Part shown: positions 43,891 to 54,469 of the stretch, piece after piece | Layout: the number at the start of each line of letters is the position of its first letter | Position numbering within the stretch: the stretch's first letter is position 1 | From: Bathynomus jamesi | Lineage: Eukaryota > Arthropoda > Malacostraca > Isopoda > Cirolanidae | Direction: 5' to 3' | DNA: 64,000 nt | Assembly: GCA_023014485.1 (NCBI GenBank) | Contig: JAJOZX010003218.1 | Location: 350,001 to 414,000, forward strand | Position numbers and translations under genes: made by a program | The notes under the pieces: model-generated | Told to the model about the DNA's origin: nothing | Seen by the model: the letters and a program-made list of their open reading frames with translations, nothing else | The model's database searches: none

Positions 43891-45004
43891 TTAAAACTTG
43901 GTGTTCCCGCCATTGGCTTCCAAGACAGCCTGAATTCGCTTTGGGTAGCTTGCCAAAAGTGACGTGAATAGATCTTGATCGTTACGCAAATTTGCTAAAA
44001 CAGTTTCAATGTGTTGCGTCATTGTATCCTTCGAAAATCGATTTGCTGCGGGTTCTTCAAACAAGAGACATTCAACCTTGTCCTTTATAACTGATCCAAT
44101 GTGTTCACAGACGTTCAGGTCAGGAGAATTTCCTGGCCATTCTTCATTTCCAAAGAAATCGATCTCATGGTTCGCAAACAACTGTTAAGTGGCTAATGCC
44201 TTAAAGCAGGGGGCCTTATCGTGCAGAAGTGTGACCTGATCGACATCCATAACATTGTTTGGGTTTCTTAGAAAAGGAATAACATGCTGGGATAGAATAT
44301 CACGAAAATACTGTCCATCCCAACTCTGACCATTTGGCTTCAGCACCCACATGAGCTTCTTTGCAGTGAACAAAACAAACACACCAACACAGTCTGGACT
44401 TTTTAATAATTCGCGATAATGTTCATTGTCATCGACTTCATCTGGTATTGTGGCCCACACTCGATCATTTTGGTAGTTAGGCCGACGTGTTACGTAAACA
44501 AAAAATTCATCGGAGACAGCTAAATGCATGAAATCATCCACATCCCAATCTTCAAGGTAATGGGCAAACCACATTCTGTCATCGATGTTAAGTTGTTTTT
44601 TTCTTGGCTTTGGAAGTTCATGCCAAGGCTTTAAACCTTGCCTATGACGGTACAGTCGAATGATCTCACCACTAACGATCTTTCCTCTCAACACTTCGAT
44701 CTCTCTAAAAAGTTTAGCACAGCTGTTTTCCCGGTTACGCGTACCGCTTTCAATGATGTCCTTTGTTTCCTGAGAGAGTGGCAAATTTGGGCGCCCAGAT
44801 TTGGTTGTATCCATTTCACATTCATCCAAAGTTTTATTCCAATTTTTTTTGACGAAGTCCTCACTTCTTCGCAACTTTTTGGCAACCCATGAACGTGTTA
44901 TAAAGGTGGCTCCAGCATCACGAGCTTCCCGAAATGTTATTGCTCGTATGCGATCTATCACACGTTGCCTCTCCGAATCACCAATTAATTGAGAAGCCAC
45001 TATA
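43891..45004 (-). pseudogene. DD37E transposase 2, one stop and a start lost to insertion
   Basis: It aligns along its length with the 368-residue transposase at 14,171 (ERQRVIDRIRAITFREARDA, AVSDEFFVYVTRRPNYQ, LLHDKAPCFKALAT, GNEEWPGNSPDLNVCEHIG). The catalytic Asp, Asp and Glu are all retained. A TAA at about 44,182-44,184 replaces a Gln codon after ALAT. The N-terminus is interrupted at 45,004 by the DD41D element, which supplies false upstream codons. Inactive. Confidence 0.8.
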
Positions 45005-46400
45005 CTGGGTGATCCAGATAAATGGGACCCATAAAAAAAAGCCAAATATTCTTAATATTTAATTCCTTTCATAAAAACTATATATCATTCGAAAGAGTAG
45101 AGTTACAAGTTTATTATGAAATATTTATTTTTTTAAAATGACTCCTTTCAAATGTGCTCCATTAGTTGCCAAGCATTCCAGTGTTCTCGCTTGTAAGTTC
45201 TGCATCACTTTTGCAAGAGTGTGCGGTGGTATGGCCTGTATCTCATTTGTGATGGCGGCCTTCAATTCTTGCAAGGTCGTTGGGTTATTTCTGTAGACCC
45301 TACTCTTTGAATATCCCCAGAGATAATAATCTAAGGGAGAAAAATCCGGAGACCTTGCGAGCCATTCAACGTCTCCAAATCTTGAGATTAACTCGCCTGG
45401 AAACGTTTGACGCAAAACTGCCATGCAGTTCCTCGTGGTATGGCAGGTAGCTCCGTCTTGTTGGAACCAGTGGTTTTCTAGACAAAGATCTCTTAATTTA
45501 GGAATAAGGAAATCGGTCAACATTTTTTCGTAGCAATCACCATTTACAGTGACCGTGTTTCCGGTGGAATCCTCGAAAAAGTACAGCCCTATGATCTGAG
45601 ATGCAGTAAGACCACACCAAACAGTTACACGCTGACTATGCAACGGGACTTCAGTAATATTCAATGGATTTTCTGTTGCCCAGAAACGACAATTTTGTTT
45701 GTTTACAGTTCCATTCAAGTGAAAATGGGCTTCGTTTGACATAATCAAAGTTGCTAGAAAATTGGTGGTGTCATTTACCTTCTGTTGGATCCATTGACAG
45801 AATTGTCGTCTTCGTGCGAAATCTCCATCGTTTAGTTGTTGCACTGTTTGAATTTTATATGGAAAGAGCATTAAATTTTGCTTGAATATACGGTGTGTTG
45901 TTCCATATCCAACTCCTAACAGCTGAGAAGCACGTCTGATGCTTATGTTAGGATTATCCTGTACAATTTCATGAGTTCTGTTAGTGATCTCGTCTATCCT
46001 TGCTGTGCGCACTCTTCCAGTTGGTTTTCTTTTTCCAATGCTGCCAGTTAGGGAAACATTTCTGACACACCGACGGATTACTTTCCTAGAAGGTGATTTT
46101 GACATCTGAAAATTTCTTGAAAGATCTTTGAGCTGAAACTACACTTCTTCCATGCTCATAATATTGCTCAGTTATGAAACGCAGCTGTTCCACAGTCCAT
46201 GCAGTCATCTTGAAGGGTTAGTTTTAACTGACACTTTTATTTTGTTTTGTATCTTATCTTGTCTTGTATTGTCAAAACCTATACAATCCTGTACAAACTT
46301 GTAACTATCCTCTTTCGAATGATGCGTATGATTTTATAAAAGGACTTATACTTTAAGAGTTACAGGGGTTTCTTTTGGGTCCCATTTCTCTGGATCACCC
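45005..46400 (-). mobile_element. DD41D mariner-type element b (TIR CTGGGTGATCCAGA)
   Basis: Ends CTGGGTGATCCAGATAAATG at 45,005 and the inverted CATTTCTCTGGATCACCC ending at 46,400; a further GGGACCC block is shared. TA flanks both sides (45,003-45,004 and 46,401-46,402). 1396 bp with a nearly complete transposase. Younger than the DD37E element 2 that it interrupts. Confidence 0.85.
45125..46208 (-). pseudogene. DD41D transposase b, first catalytic Asp changed
   Basis: Starts at ATG 46,208 (MTAWTVEQLRFITEQYYEHG), changes frame near 46,110, then runs open for 326 codons to 45,125. It has two helix-turn-helix parts, then LIMSNEAHFHLNG where the family has SDEAHF, so the first catalytic Asp is Asn. 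The second Asp is in WFQQDGATCHT and the third in SPLDYYLWGY, with 41 residues between. The frameshift and D-to-N change both predict no activity. Confidence 0.8.
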
Positions 46401-46545
46401 TATATTATCACTTTATCAGCTACAGTAATTTTAATACCTGCAATAAATAAAGAATTTTATATATTTTTATAATCACTAAAAACTATTTCGAGATAAGTAA
46501 ACATGTAAGCTGCAAATGGGGGGGGCTAAGTTTTTTGGAACCCCT

Positions 46546-46578
<33 letters not shown>

Positions 46579-46579
46579 T

Positions 46580-46611
<32 letters not shown>

Positions 46612-46622
46612 ATATATATATA

Positions 46623-46669
<47 letters not shown>

Positions 46670-46673
46670 TACA

Positions 46674-46707
<34 letters not shown>

Positions 46708-46795
46708 CTGAATTTTTGGAAGCCAGATAAGAGGTCCAGTACCTGCACTATGTTTATCTTATTATTTTTCTGCATACAAATTGAAATATATATAT

Positions 46796-46855
<60 letters not shown>
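46546..46855. repeat. Long (TA)n tracts around an 80-bp dispersed repeat
   Basis: TA repeats with interruptions fill 46,546-46,705 and 46,786-46,855. Between them, 46,706-46,785 (AGCTGAATTTTTGGAAGCCA, then GGTCCAGTACCTGCACTATG) is an inverted copy of 56,225-56,308. The island may be a degraded element end. Confidence 0.85.
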
Positions 46856-46858
<3 letters not shown>

Positions 46859-47462
46859 GGTGTCCCATAAGTCCGGCATCATAGGAGAAATTCATATTTT
46901 TCTCTTTCTACAGGCCATAATGTCTGTGAGCTAGGAAGATCGAATCCAGATAATTCTACTCATAGGAAATCGGAGTCAAAGAGAGGCCGCTGCTGAATTT
47001 AACAGACTGCATCCAGACCGCGAGCCAATAACACAGAGTTGTGTTAGCAGACTTGTTGCAAAGTTTAAGGAAACAGGATTCATAGAAGATAAACCACGCA
47101 GTGGACCTTCAAGGAGGTCCACTGACGATGATACAGCGACTGCTATCCTGGCTCATTTTAATAGAAGTCCCAATAAATCTCTTCAGCGATTGTCCGCTGA
47201 GACAGGAGTGTCGAAAAGTAGCATCCATCGCATTCTTCTGGCTCACAAATGGCATCCATATAAACTTCAGATCCTACAGAAATTAAGCGAATATGATCCC
47301 GACCGGCGGATGGAATTTTGTGAATGGGCTACGGAACAATATGCTCGGAATGCCAATTTCCCGTCCACCATTCTGTTCAGTGACGAGGCTGTTTTTTATG
47401 GAAATGGTGAGGTAAATCGACAGAACACCCGCTACTGGTCTCAAAACAACCCTCACTGGTAT

Positions 47463-48000
47463 TAGTCTAGGATCTGGCCCAGAGTTCGTATAAATTTCTG
47501 GGTGCAGAGGTTTTGACGACTGATCTAGACTAATTTTGGGGCGCAGAATCCGAATTTTTCTATGCCATCGCACCAAATTGGTGCGAAAGTGGTCAAAATG
47601 GCAAAATTTTATCAGTTTTTCGTATTTTTGTCATATTCTTGATTTGAAAAATTTTTTAAGGGCAATTTTTTGTTTGAGAATCTGTTTTTGTAACATACTG
47701 CTGCCTGAACCAAGAAAACTGACAAAAATGTCAAAAAATAACAGCAAAAATAGTAAAAAATTAAGTAAATATTGTCAAAAAATCGCAAAAATGAAATTTT
47801 TGGCTATTTTGGTGCATAAACTAGCTCTAACCAATCATATCGAACTAAATAGTCAAGAAATTAGATATTAATAGCTCTGCAAGAATTTATTAAAACAAAG
47901 TATGCACAAATGTCTAAATTTCGGGTATAAATCGATAAAAATGGTTGTAAAATACTTGAAAAAATAGCCAAAATATAAAAAAATAGTACTAATTTTATGT
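47463..48000 (+). repeat. Left terminal inverted repeat of the large transposon
   Basis: AT-rich and matching 53,331-53,886 in inverse orientation with scattered indels. It contains GGTGCAT and many TTTTTG/CAAAAA runs. The first 20 bases after the duplication are TAGTCTAGGATCTGGCCCAG. Confidence 0.85.
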
Positions 48001-48301
48001 TATTCTTAGGCTTGCTTGTTGTAAAATGCTTGAACTTCTTATAGAATCGATCTATTTGATTTCTTTAGAGTAACTAAGTCATATTTATTGTGTTTCAGGT
48101 TTAGTATTGGTAGTAGCTACAAATTGAGGATCCCTGTATTCATTATGTGATTCAACAGATGATGAAGTAATAATCGAATTGAATATTTAAAACATAAATA
48201 TAAAGACCAATGTGTTACAAATGAATTTTTATATGTATAGAATAGAACCAGTTTATTATAATTGCAATTGCAAGAAGTCTTAGTATATTTTATTTTTTCA
48301 G

Positions 48302-51300
48302 GATGTATGTCAACTTGTGCCAGAAAAGAAGCATAGCTCAAACCTTGGTAAATGTATCTTGTGCCAGAAGAACAAAAGCCCAAGTGGAGAGAAATATTTG
48401 AGCAGCGGAGAACATGGAATAAAAAATTTGCTTCAGTTGGCTTCTGCGTACCCAAATGATGACAGAAGCAAGCGTTTGAAAGCTCTTACTGAGAGTCAGA
48501 CTCCTTATATCCAGTATCACAGCACTTCGTGCTATGCAACATATAAAAAGTTCGTTGAACGTAGCCAGAAGTCTAAAAATGCTGAATCTGAACCCTCCGA
48601 TTCCTCCTTAGGGGAAGCATTAACTCCTCCAGAAAATAGTTCAAGCAAAAGGATTAAAACACAGCATATCAAGGATATGAAAGTGTGTGTGTTTTGTGGT
48701 TCAGCTCGAGTCAAATTGAAAGGTGGAAACATTGACCATGATTTGTTTCGGATATGTACTCCAGGTCGTGCCCAAAAGTTATTGAGTTATGCTCACTTGT
48801 TCCAAGACGATGTTTTTACCAGAGTAGCGATGTTGAACGAATACAAAGATGTATTCGCTGCAGATGTATTCTATCATAATAATTGTATAAAGAAGCATTT
48901 TGCAGCCTATGATCGCAGAATAGAGACGATTTTGGAAAACAGACAGCAAGAAAATGAAGTTATGGGTTCTACTGACATGGTTCAAGAAGCGTTTAATGAT
49001 GTAGTCTCAAAAATAGACTTCACAAGCTGTGGATACAGTGTCACCTACTTGAGACAAGAGATCAATAAAAAGCTGAACCAGGATGAATCTATCAGTAACT
49101 ATTTGGTTAAGAGCCTGCTTATAGACAAATTTAAGGACACCATTTATTTTACATATCCTAGCAACAAACGAAAATCCCAGATGGTTTATTCTGTCCAGAT
49201 TGAGAGTGCAAGAATTGTTGAAACTTTGCGGAAATCATCTGTCGAAAACGTTGCTAAGGACCTAAGGAAAGAGTTAAAAACTTACAGTTTTGGTTTACGC
49301 TCTAGCTATTGTGATCCAAACGATCTTGATCTAGCCTTAAAACGCTTCCAAAATGAACGTCCTCCAATATGGATGGAATTTCTTCAGCATTTGTTTTCCA
49401 CCCGGAATGTATCAGATAGCAACAATCAGTTGATGCTGAAGTGTGACACTATCTTCCAGATGTTGTTTTACATCCTTCATAATGGTTTGGAGCCCACCCC
49501 ATTGCATGTCGGATTTGCTCAAACTATACATAACCTGTCACAGTCTAAAGATCTTATTGAAATTGCAAACAAACGGAGCATTTGTGTAGGATATCAAGAA
49601 GTTCGCAAAATAAATTTTGCACTAGCAAAACGTACAATATCTTTATGTGGTTCACATAGAGTTCCAGTTCCTCCAGTATTTGATCAAAACCATCCAATTC
49701 AAGCAGCAATGGATAATTTTGACACCTTGGAAAATACCTTGTCTGGAATTGGTTCGACACACGATACGGTGCTAGTTTTATTCCAAAATGCTCCATTAAG
49801 CTCTGCACCAACACAACAGCATACTAATAAGATCAGTGAAGCTCCAGAGTCAACCCTCCGGCTTGGCAAGTTACAAAGCGTTCTTCCTTGCCAAGAAATT
49901 ATCTCGATTGGACCAAGACATGAACGAGGTACAATAAGTCAAGATTTCCAAGTCTCTGAATACAAGGCAAACGATCATTTACTAGAGACTGTTAATCTCG
50001 ACCATTTCCTGTGGTTTGTGATGCGATACAAACATAGAACAACCACAATACAGGGCTCTTCAACTAACTCAAATACTGATAATGATGACTTTGTTCCAAG
50101 CTTTGTTGCTGTCAAAAGCCCTTTTGTAGGAGATAGCTTGAAGCCTACAACTATTGCGTTCACTCCCATACTGCCATACAAAGCAACTGAATTTGATACC
50201 ATTTTTACAACAATGATTAACTTTCAGGACGTGCTTAAGCAGCAGAATAAGCCATACGGTGCACTGTGGTGTGATGAAGGAGTTTATGCTATTGCGAAGG
50301 AAATTCAGCTCCTGAAAAAAGATCTGTTCAGTAATTTGTTTATCGGATTGGGTGGATTCCATTTTGAGAAGATTGTACTTGCTTGTATTGGATCTTATCT
50401 TCATATATCGGGAATTGAATCTGTTTTGGTTGAAAGCGAATGTTTCGGTCCAGACACAGTAAAATCCGTTATGAATGGCAATCATTATGTGAGAGCCAAG
50501 CAAGGATTATCTTTCGTGCACGAAGCAATAACAAGCATTATGTTCGATGGGTTTTTGAGTGTCGATGAACACCGTAACTTATATCAAGATGCTGCAACTA
50601 AAATTTCAATTATGGTTGCAGAACAAGAGCAATGGGACGACTTTAAGTCTTCGATATATACTCTGTCTCAATCCTTTCAACAATATATAAAGCAGAGGTC
50701 TGATAGTAATGAAAACTTTCATTACTGGTATCATTTTACCAATAGATTGTATCCAATCATCAGAGATTTAACCTACTCAATGCGGGCAGGTGATTGGTCA
50801 CTATTTCTTTCTTCCATACAGAGATCAATCCCACTTTTCTTCGCCTACAATAGAACCAACTACGCCAGATGGGCACCAATCTTCTTTGAGGATTGTTTAA
50901 ACCTTGAGGTACATTTTCCTGATCTCCACAAATCATTCCTTAGTGGTGGTTTTGTAGTGAGGAGAACGACACGACAATGTAGTGGAGTTCCAATGGACCA
51001 GGCACTTGAGCAACATTATAATAAGCCTGCAAAAGTGTCCGGAGGATTAATTGGCTTTACTCGGAGAAAGGAAGCAGTGGCACTGTGGAATATTATTAAA
51101 CATGAGAAGGACTTATATTCTTCACAAATGAGAGGTTCCGGCCAGTTTGAAAATCGTGACGAGTATGATATTCATCATGAATACTCCAAGAGCCATGCCT
51201 TATCGAGCTCCAGTAATGTCCAAGCTATTCAACAGTACATTTACAAAGTTGGAAACACATTGAGCAAAACATTAGATGGCAAACCATTCAGAAACATTGC

Positions 51301-51511
51301 TACCGGTGAAGAGGATAAAGAGTCTTATACATATCACATTACTTGCCTGGATAGAGATGATGTTGCTTACAAGAATTTCAAAACCGAACGGCTTGAGAAA
51401 AAAACAGAAACTTTGTTTGCAGCAATTAAGAGGCAAAAACCCGCAACAGCGAGGAACACTTCCAGAAAACGAAAGGAATATGACATAAAAAAGAAACCAT
51501 TGCAGCACTGA
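48302..51511 (+). CDS. Large transposase-like protein of the 6.4-kb element, first frame
   Basis: A splice acceptor (TTTTTTCAG) precedes 48,302, so an upstream exon exists and no ATG starts this frame. It is open for about 1070 codons. Zinc-binding pairs occur early (GKCILCQKNK, VCVFCGSARVK, HNNCIKKH). Conserved blocks shared with the protein at 60.9-64 kb: FIGLGGFHFEK (about 50,345), YARWAPIFFED (about 50,860), SGVPMDQALEQHYNKPAKVSGG-type block (about 50,980) and GLIGFTRRKEAV. These likely belong to the catalytic or capsid-like core of an unusual transposase; residues are not proven. A one-base slip in an A-run near 51,490 ends the frame. Confidence 0.7.
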   Translation, partial: DVCQLVPEKKHSSNLGKCILCQKNKSPSGEKYLSSGEHGIKNLLQLASAYPNDDRSKRLKALTESQTPYIQYHSTSCYATYKKFVERSQKSKNAESEPSDSSLGEALTPPENSSSKRIKTQHIKDMKVCVFCGSARVKLKGGNIDHDLFRICTPGRAQKLLSYAHLFQDDVFTRVAMLNEYKDVFAADVFYHNNCIKKHFAAYDRRIETILENRQQENEVMGSTDMVQEAFNDVVSKIDFTSCGYSVTYLRQEINKKLNQDESISNYLVKSLLIDKFKDTIYFTYPSNKRKSQMVYSVQIESARIVETLRKSSVENVAKDLRKELKTYSFGLRSSYCDPNDLDLALKRFQNERPPIWMEFLQHLFSTRNVSDSNNQLMLKCDTIFQMLFYILHNGLEPTPLHVGFAQTIHNLSQSKDLIEIANKRSICVGYQEVRKINFALAKRTISLCGSHRVPVPPVFDQNHPIQAAMDNFDTLENTLSGIGSTHDTVLVLFQNAPLSSAPTQQHTNKISEAPESTLRLGKLQSVLPCQEIISIGPRHERGTISQDFQVSEYKANDHLLETVNLDHFLWFVMRYKHRTTTIQGSSTNSNTDNDDFVPSFVAVKSPFVGDSLKPTTIAFTPILPYKATEFDTIFTTMINFQDVLKQQNKPYGALWCDEGVYAIAKEIQLLKKDLFSNLFIGLGGFHFEKIVLACIGSYLHISGIESVLVESECFGPDTVKSVMNGNHYVRAKQGLSFVHEAITSIMFDGFLSVDEHRNLYQDAATKISIMVAEQEQWDDFKSSIYTLSQSFQQYIKQRSDSNENFHYWYHFTNRLYPIIRDLTYSMRAGDWSLFLSSIQRSIPLFFAYNRTNYARWAPIFFEDCLNLEVHFPDLHKSFLSGGFVVRRTTRQCSGVPMDQALEQHYNKPAKVSGGLIGFTRRKEAVALWNIIKHEKDLYSSQMRGSGQFENRDEYDIHHEYSKSHALSSSSNVQAIQQYIYKVGNTLSKTLDGKPFRNIATGEEDKESYTYHITCLDRDDVAYKNFKTERLEKKTETLFAAIKRQKPATARNTSRKRKEYDIKKKPLQH

Positions 51512-52897
51512 ACTACATTGCATTTGCTCAGCTCAGGGAATTTCCATTGAATCAATTACTTTTCCATGAAATTACACCTCTTCCATTTTTTCTTGTAGAC
51601 AGTGATGGTTTTTTGAAGAAATCTAAGAAATCGGAATTGGGATCGGAACTTGAAAAGAAACTGGGTGAAAGAAAGGTGATGATGCAATGATCATAGATTT
51701 TATGGCTCAAGTAAGGAAATTCCCGGTGAAAAAAGCAATGTTGAAAACATTTGGTGAATTTGCACAATCACTTTTAAATATGTTTTTGAGTATGGGATCC
51801 AAGTCAACCACAATTCATATCTTATTTGAAAATTACAAGGCTTCAAGCATCAAGACTGGAGAACGGATGAGACGATCAATTGCGCATTCGAAAATACAAA
51901 TTTCCATAACATCACCTGAGCAGAGGCTTCCAATTGACTTCAACAAGTATTGGAGTTCCACAGATAACAAGGCAAACTTCCAAAATTTTTTGTCGGCTTT
52001 TTCATGGAAAACTACCATGGAGATAAAGTAATTGTACTGGGAGGTGGTACTCTTGAAAAACCTGAAGTTTGTGTCCAATTCCAAAATGGGAAGGTCTGCG
52101 AAATTCCTGAGCTTTGTTCTTCACAAGAAGAAGCAGATGACAAAGTGATGTTACATGTAAACTATGTGGTGGATAAAGCAATGCCTGGTGGTGGAGCTAC
52201 AGTTTCAGTAGCTACCAGTGATACTGATATCTTTGTGTGCCTCATCTACCATTTAACAAAATGGATTGAGCATGGCCTGAAGGAATTATGGTTTGTTAAA
52301 GGCTCTGGAACAAGTCGCAAAATCATTCCTCTGCATGGCTTGCATCAAAAGCTTGAAAACGATTTGATCCAAGTTTTACCTGCCTTGCATGCTTTAACTG
52401 GCTGTGACAGTGTCAGTAAAGTAGGCACAAAATCTACTGATGAAATTAAGGACTTTGGCAAGGAACCACTTACAGAGGAAATAATCGAAGGTGCCGAAAA
52501 CTTTCTGGTTCATTGCATCAAACCCAAGTCAAAATCCATATCATTTGATCAACTAAGATCTGAGCAATACTACAAAACTGGGGACAAAATCGATTTTACT
52601 CAGCTTCCTTGCTCTTCAAAAAGTATTAGACTGCATATTAAACGGGCATATCTTCAGTGCAAACTTTGGCTTGACTCTCCATATGGCTCCATATCTGAAA
52701 ATTTAAATCCACTTGACTATGAGGAACTTTTGGAACATCAACTAACCAATTACCCAGATAAACCTCAGGATTTGATTGAACCTTGCAGCTGCAAAACTTG
52801 TACCAAGAGGTCAAAATGCCCTTGCACTGCGTCATCCATACCATGCTGCTCATTCTGCAAGTGCAATCAAAGAACATGCCAAAATCCCAACGCCTGA
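51512..52897 (+). pseudogene. Continuation: XPG/FEN-like PIN nuclease and CXC cysteine cluster
   Basis: Three shifted frames continue the protein: about 51,500-51,690 (LNYIAFAQLREFPLNQ), 51,687-52,031 (MIIDFMAQVRKFPVKKAM, HILFENYKASSIKTGER) and 52,004-52,897. The last has EEADDKVMLH (about 52,126), ATSDTDIFVCLI (about 52,215) and LTGCDSVSK (about 52,396), the acidic signature of XPG/FEN PIN-like nucleases. It ends with a CXC-type cluster (PCSCKTCTKRSKCPC, then CCSFCKCNQRTCQNP) at 52,783-52,894. The slips lie near 51,490, 51,680 and 52,010, in or near short homopolymers. Confidence 0.7.
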
Positions 52898-53009
52898 ATT
52901 TCAGCAGGTAACTGAATAAAATTACAGATGAACAAATCTGTACATTGTACTTCTGTTTCATTTTCATGGTGTCGGAAGATGATACCACAAAAGCCATAGT
53001 GCTTTTATT

Positions 53010-53075
53010 TGTAAATAATGTTTCAATAAAAGTTTCAAATAAACAAAAAAAGAACAAAAAAAAAAAAAAAAAACC
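53010..53075 (+). promoter_or_regulatory. Polyadenylation signals and A-run after the transposon gene
   Basis: AATAAA-type hexamers (CAATAAAAG, CAAATAAAC) at about 53,023-53,042 follow the stop by about 130 bp and are succeeded by an A-rich run to 53,074. The plausible 3' end of the gene. Bases 53,075-53,330 hold no gene. Confidence 0.5.
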
Positions 53076-53330
53076 AATGGGGCCTCATCATTAAATGAGG
53101 TCGTTCCCACTAAGTTAGCTATAGCTTAGCCCATTGCCGTGGTGCTGCACTGGGAAGATGCACCTGAGTGACGGTAACACTCTTTCTCAATCACATAAGC
53201 GGCCTTGACAGTTTTTGTCATTTTTGCCAAACTCTTTGCCACTTTTGCAAGATTTTCAGTCAACTTCATCACCAGAAATAATACATGATCTTATCTCACA
53301 GTCTTTTACAACATGCAAACCTAAGAGTTT

Positions 53331-53886
53331 TATAAAATTAGCACTATTTTTTATATTTTGTCTATTTTTTCAAATATTCTACAACCATTTTTAATCATTG
53401 TAACCCAAAATTTAGACATTTGTACATGTTTTTGTGTTAGGAAATTTTAGTAGAGCTATTAATATCTAATTTCTTGACTATTTAGTTCGATAAGATTGGT
53501 TAGAGCTAGTTTATGCACCAAAATAGCCAAAAATTTCATTTTTGCGATTTTTTGACAATATTTACTTAATTTTTTACTATTTTTGCTGTTATTTTTTTAC
53601 ATTTTTGTCAGTTTTCTTGGTTCAGGCAGCAGTATGTGACAAACACAGATTCTCGAACAAACAATTGCCTTTAAAAAAATTTCAACTCAAGAATATGACA
53701 AAAATACAAAAAACTGATAAAATTTTGCCATTTTTGCCAATTTTTTGCCATTTTGACAACTTTTACACCAATTTGGTGCGATGGCATAGAAAAATTCGGA
53801 TTCTACGCCCCAAAATTAGTCTAGATCAGTCGTCAAAACTTCTGCACCCAGAAATTTATACGAACTCTAGGCCAGATCCTGTACTA
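53331..53886 (-). repeat. Right terminal inverted repeat of the large transposon
   Basis: Inverse of 47,463-48,000. The outer end reads GGCCAGATCCTGTACTA, immediately followed by the TAT duplication. Confidence 0.85.
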
Positions 53887-54469
53887 TATACCTCTTCAAA
53901 GGAACAAGGTGCATCTCGGGTGATGGTATGGTATGGCATTTGGAAGGATCGCATCATAGGCCCCCTCTTTTTCGATGAACATGTCACTGGAGGCACCTAC
54001 CTACGTATGCTCAGGGAAGAAGCATTTTCCAGTGTCTTGAACGAAGAAGGAAATTTTCCAACATGGTTCCAGCAAGACGGCGCTCCTGCACATTACAGCA
54101 CCCAAGTAAGGGAATACCTGTACCAACAATTCCCTGGTCATTGGATAGGACGTCGAGGGCCTGTGGAATGGCCAGCTAGAGGCCCGGATCTCACGCCACT
54201 AGATTTTAATCTCTGGGGCCACTTGAAAGCGCTGGTATACGCAGAGAAAATTAGGAGTGTTGAACATTTGCGGCAGCGCATTATTGGGGCATGTAACACC
54301 ATTACTCCTGACATCATTCACCGTGTGCTTGCTGACTGGGTATCACGTCTGAATTTGTGTATTGAAAACAATGGTGGACATATTGAGCACGTTCTGTAAA
54401 TAAAGCTTTTGTTTTGCCTTTTTTATTATTTTTCCTATGATGCCGGACTTATGGGACACCCTGTATATA

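Larger units (their letters stand above)
43769..46545 (-). mobile_element. DD37E mariner-superfamily transposon 2, with nested DD41D
   Basis: TIRs CGGGGCTCCAATAAACCTTA at 43,769 and the inverted AAGTTTTTTGGAACCCCT ending at 46,545, each with a C/G run inside and TA outside (43,767-43,768 and 46,546-46,547). The transposase is on the minus strand and is split near its start by a DD41D element (45,005-46,400). Same superfamily as the copy at 14,057 but with different TIR sequence. Confidence 0.8.
47463..53886 (+). mobile_element. Large TIR transposon with PIN-nuclease gene (Academ-like, inferred)
   Basis: TIRs of about 540 bp (47,463-48,000 and 53,331-53,886) start TAGTCTAGGATCTGGCC on the left and TAGTACAGGATCTGGCC on the inverted right. 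A 3-bp duplication TAT (47,460-47,462 and 53,887-53,889) flanks it. It carries one large plus-strand gene in two or more frames. The combination of long TIRs, 3-bp duplication and an XPG/FEN-like nuclease fits what I recall of Academ DNA transposons; that link is inference. Confidence 0.75.
46920..54399 (+). pseudogene. DD41D transposase c, two parts (46,920-47,462 and 53,890-54,399)
   Basis: Part 1 starts MSVS, has a TAG at the fifth codon (46,932-46,934), then helix-turn-helix regions and the first catalytic Asp in LFSDEAVFYGNGEVNRQN. It stops at NNPHWY where the large transposon inserts. Part 2 resumes with SSKEQGASRVMVWYGIW and has WFQQDGAPAHY (second Asp) and LTPLDFNLWGH (third Asp), spacing 41. 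Counting the TAT duplication once rejoins the frame exactly. Apart from the early TAG and the insertion the protein is well preserved. Confidence 0.85.
46856..54463 (+). mobile_element. DD41D mariner-type element c, split by a 6.4-kb transposon
   Basis: Ends CAGGGTGTCCCATAAGTCCG at 46,856 and the inverted CGGACTTATGGGACACCCTG ending at 54,463, flanked by TA. The transposase is on the plus strand, in two parts separated by the element at 47,463-53,886. Without the insert it would be about 1.2 kb, the normal size. Confidence 0.9.

Noticed and set aside
46546..46900. Long Tyr/Ile-repeat open frames
   Set aside because: They are translations of (TA)n microsatellite; the same applies to frames at 2606-2857, 3098-3200, 43,532-43,807 and 58,061-58,106.
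53041..53075. A-run as poly(A) tail of a retroposed cDNA
   Set aside because: The gene upstream keeps a splice acceptor at 48,299-48,301 and the whole unit is bounded by long TIRs and a 3-bp duplication, so it moved as DNA.
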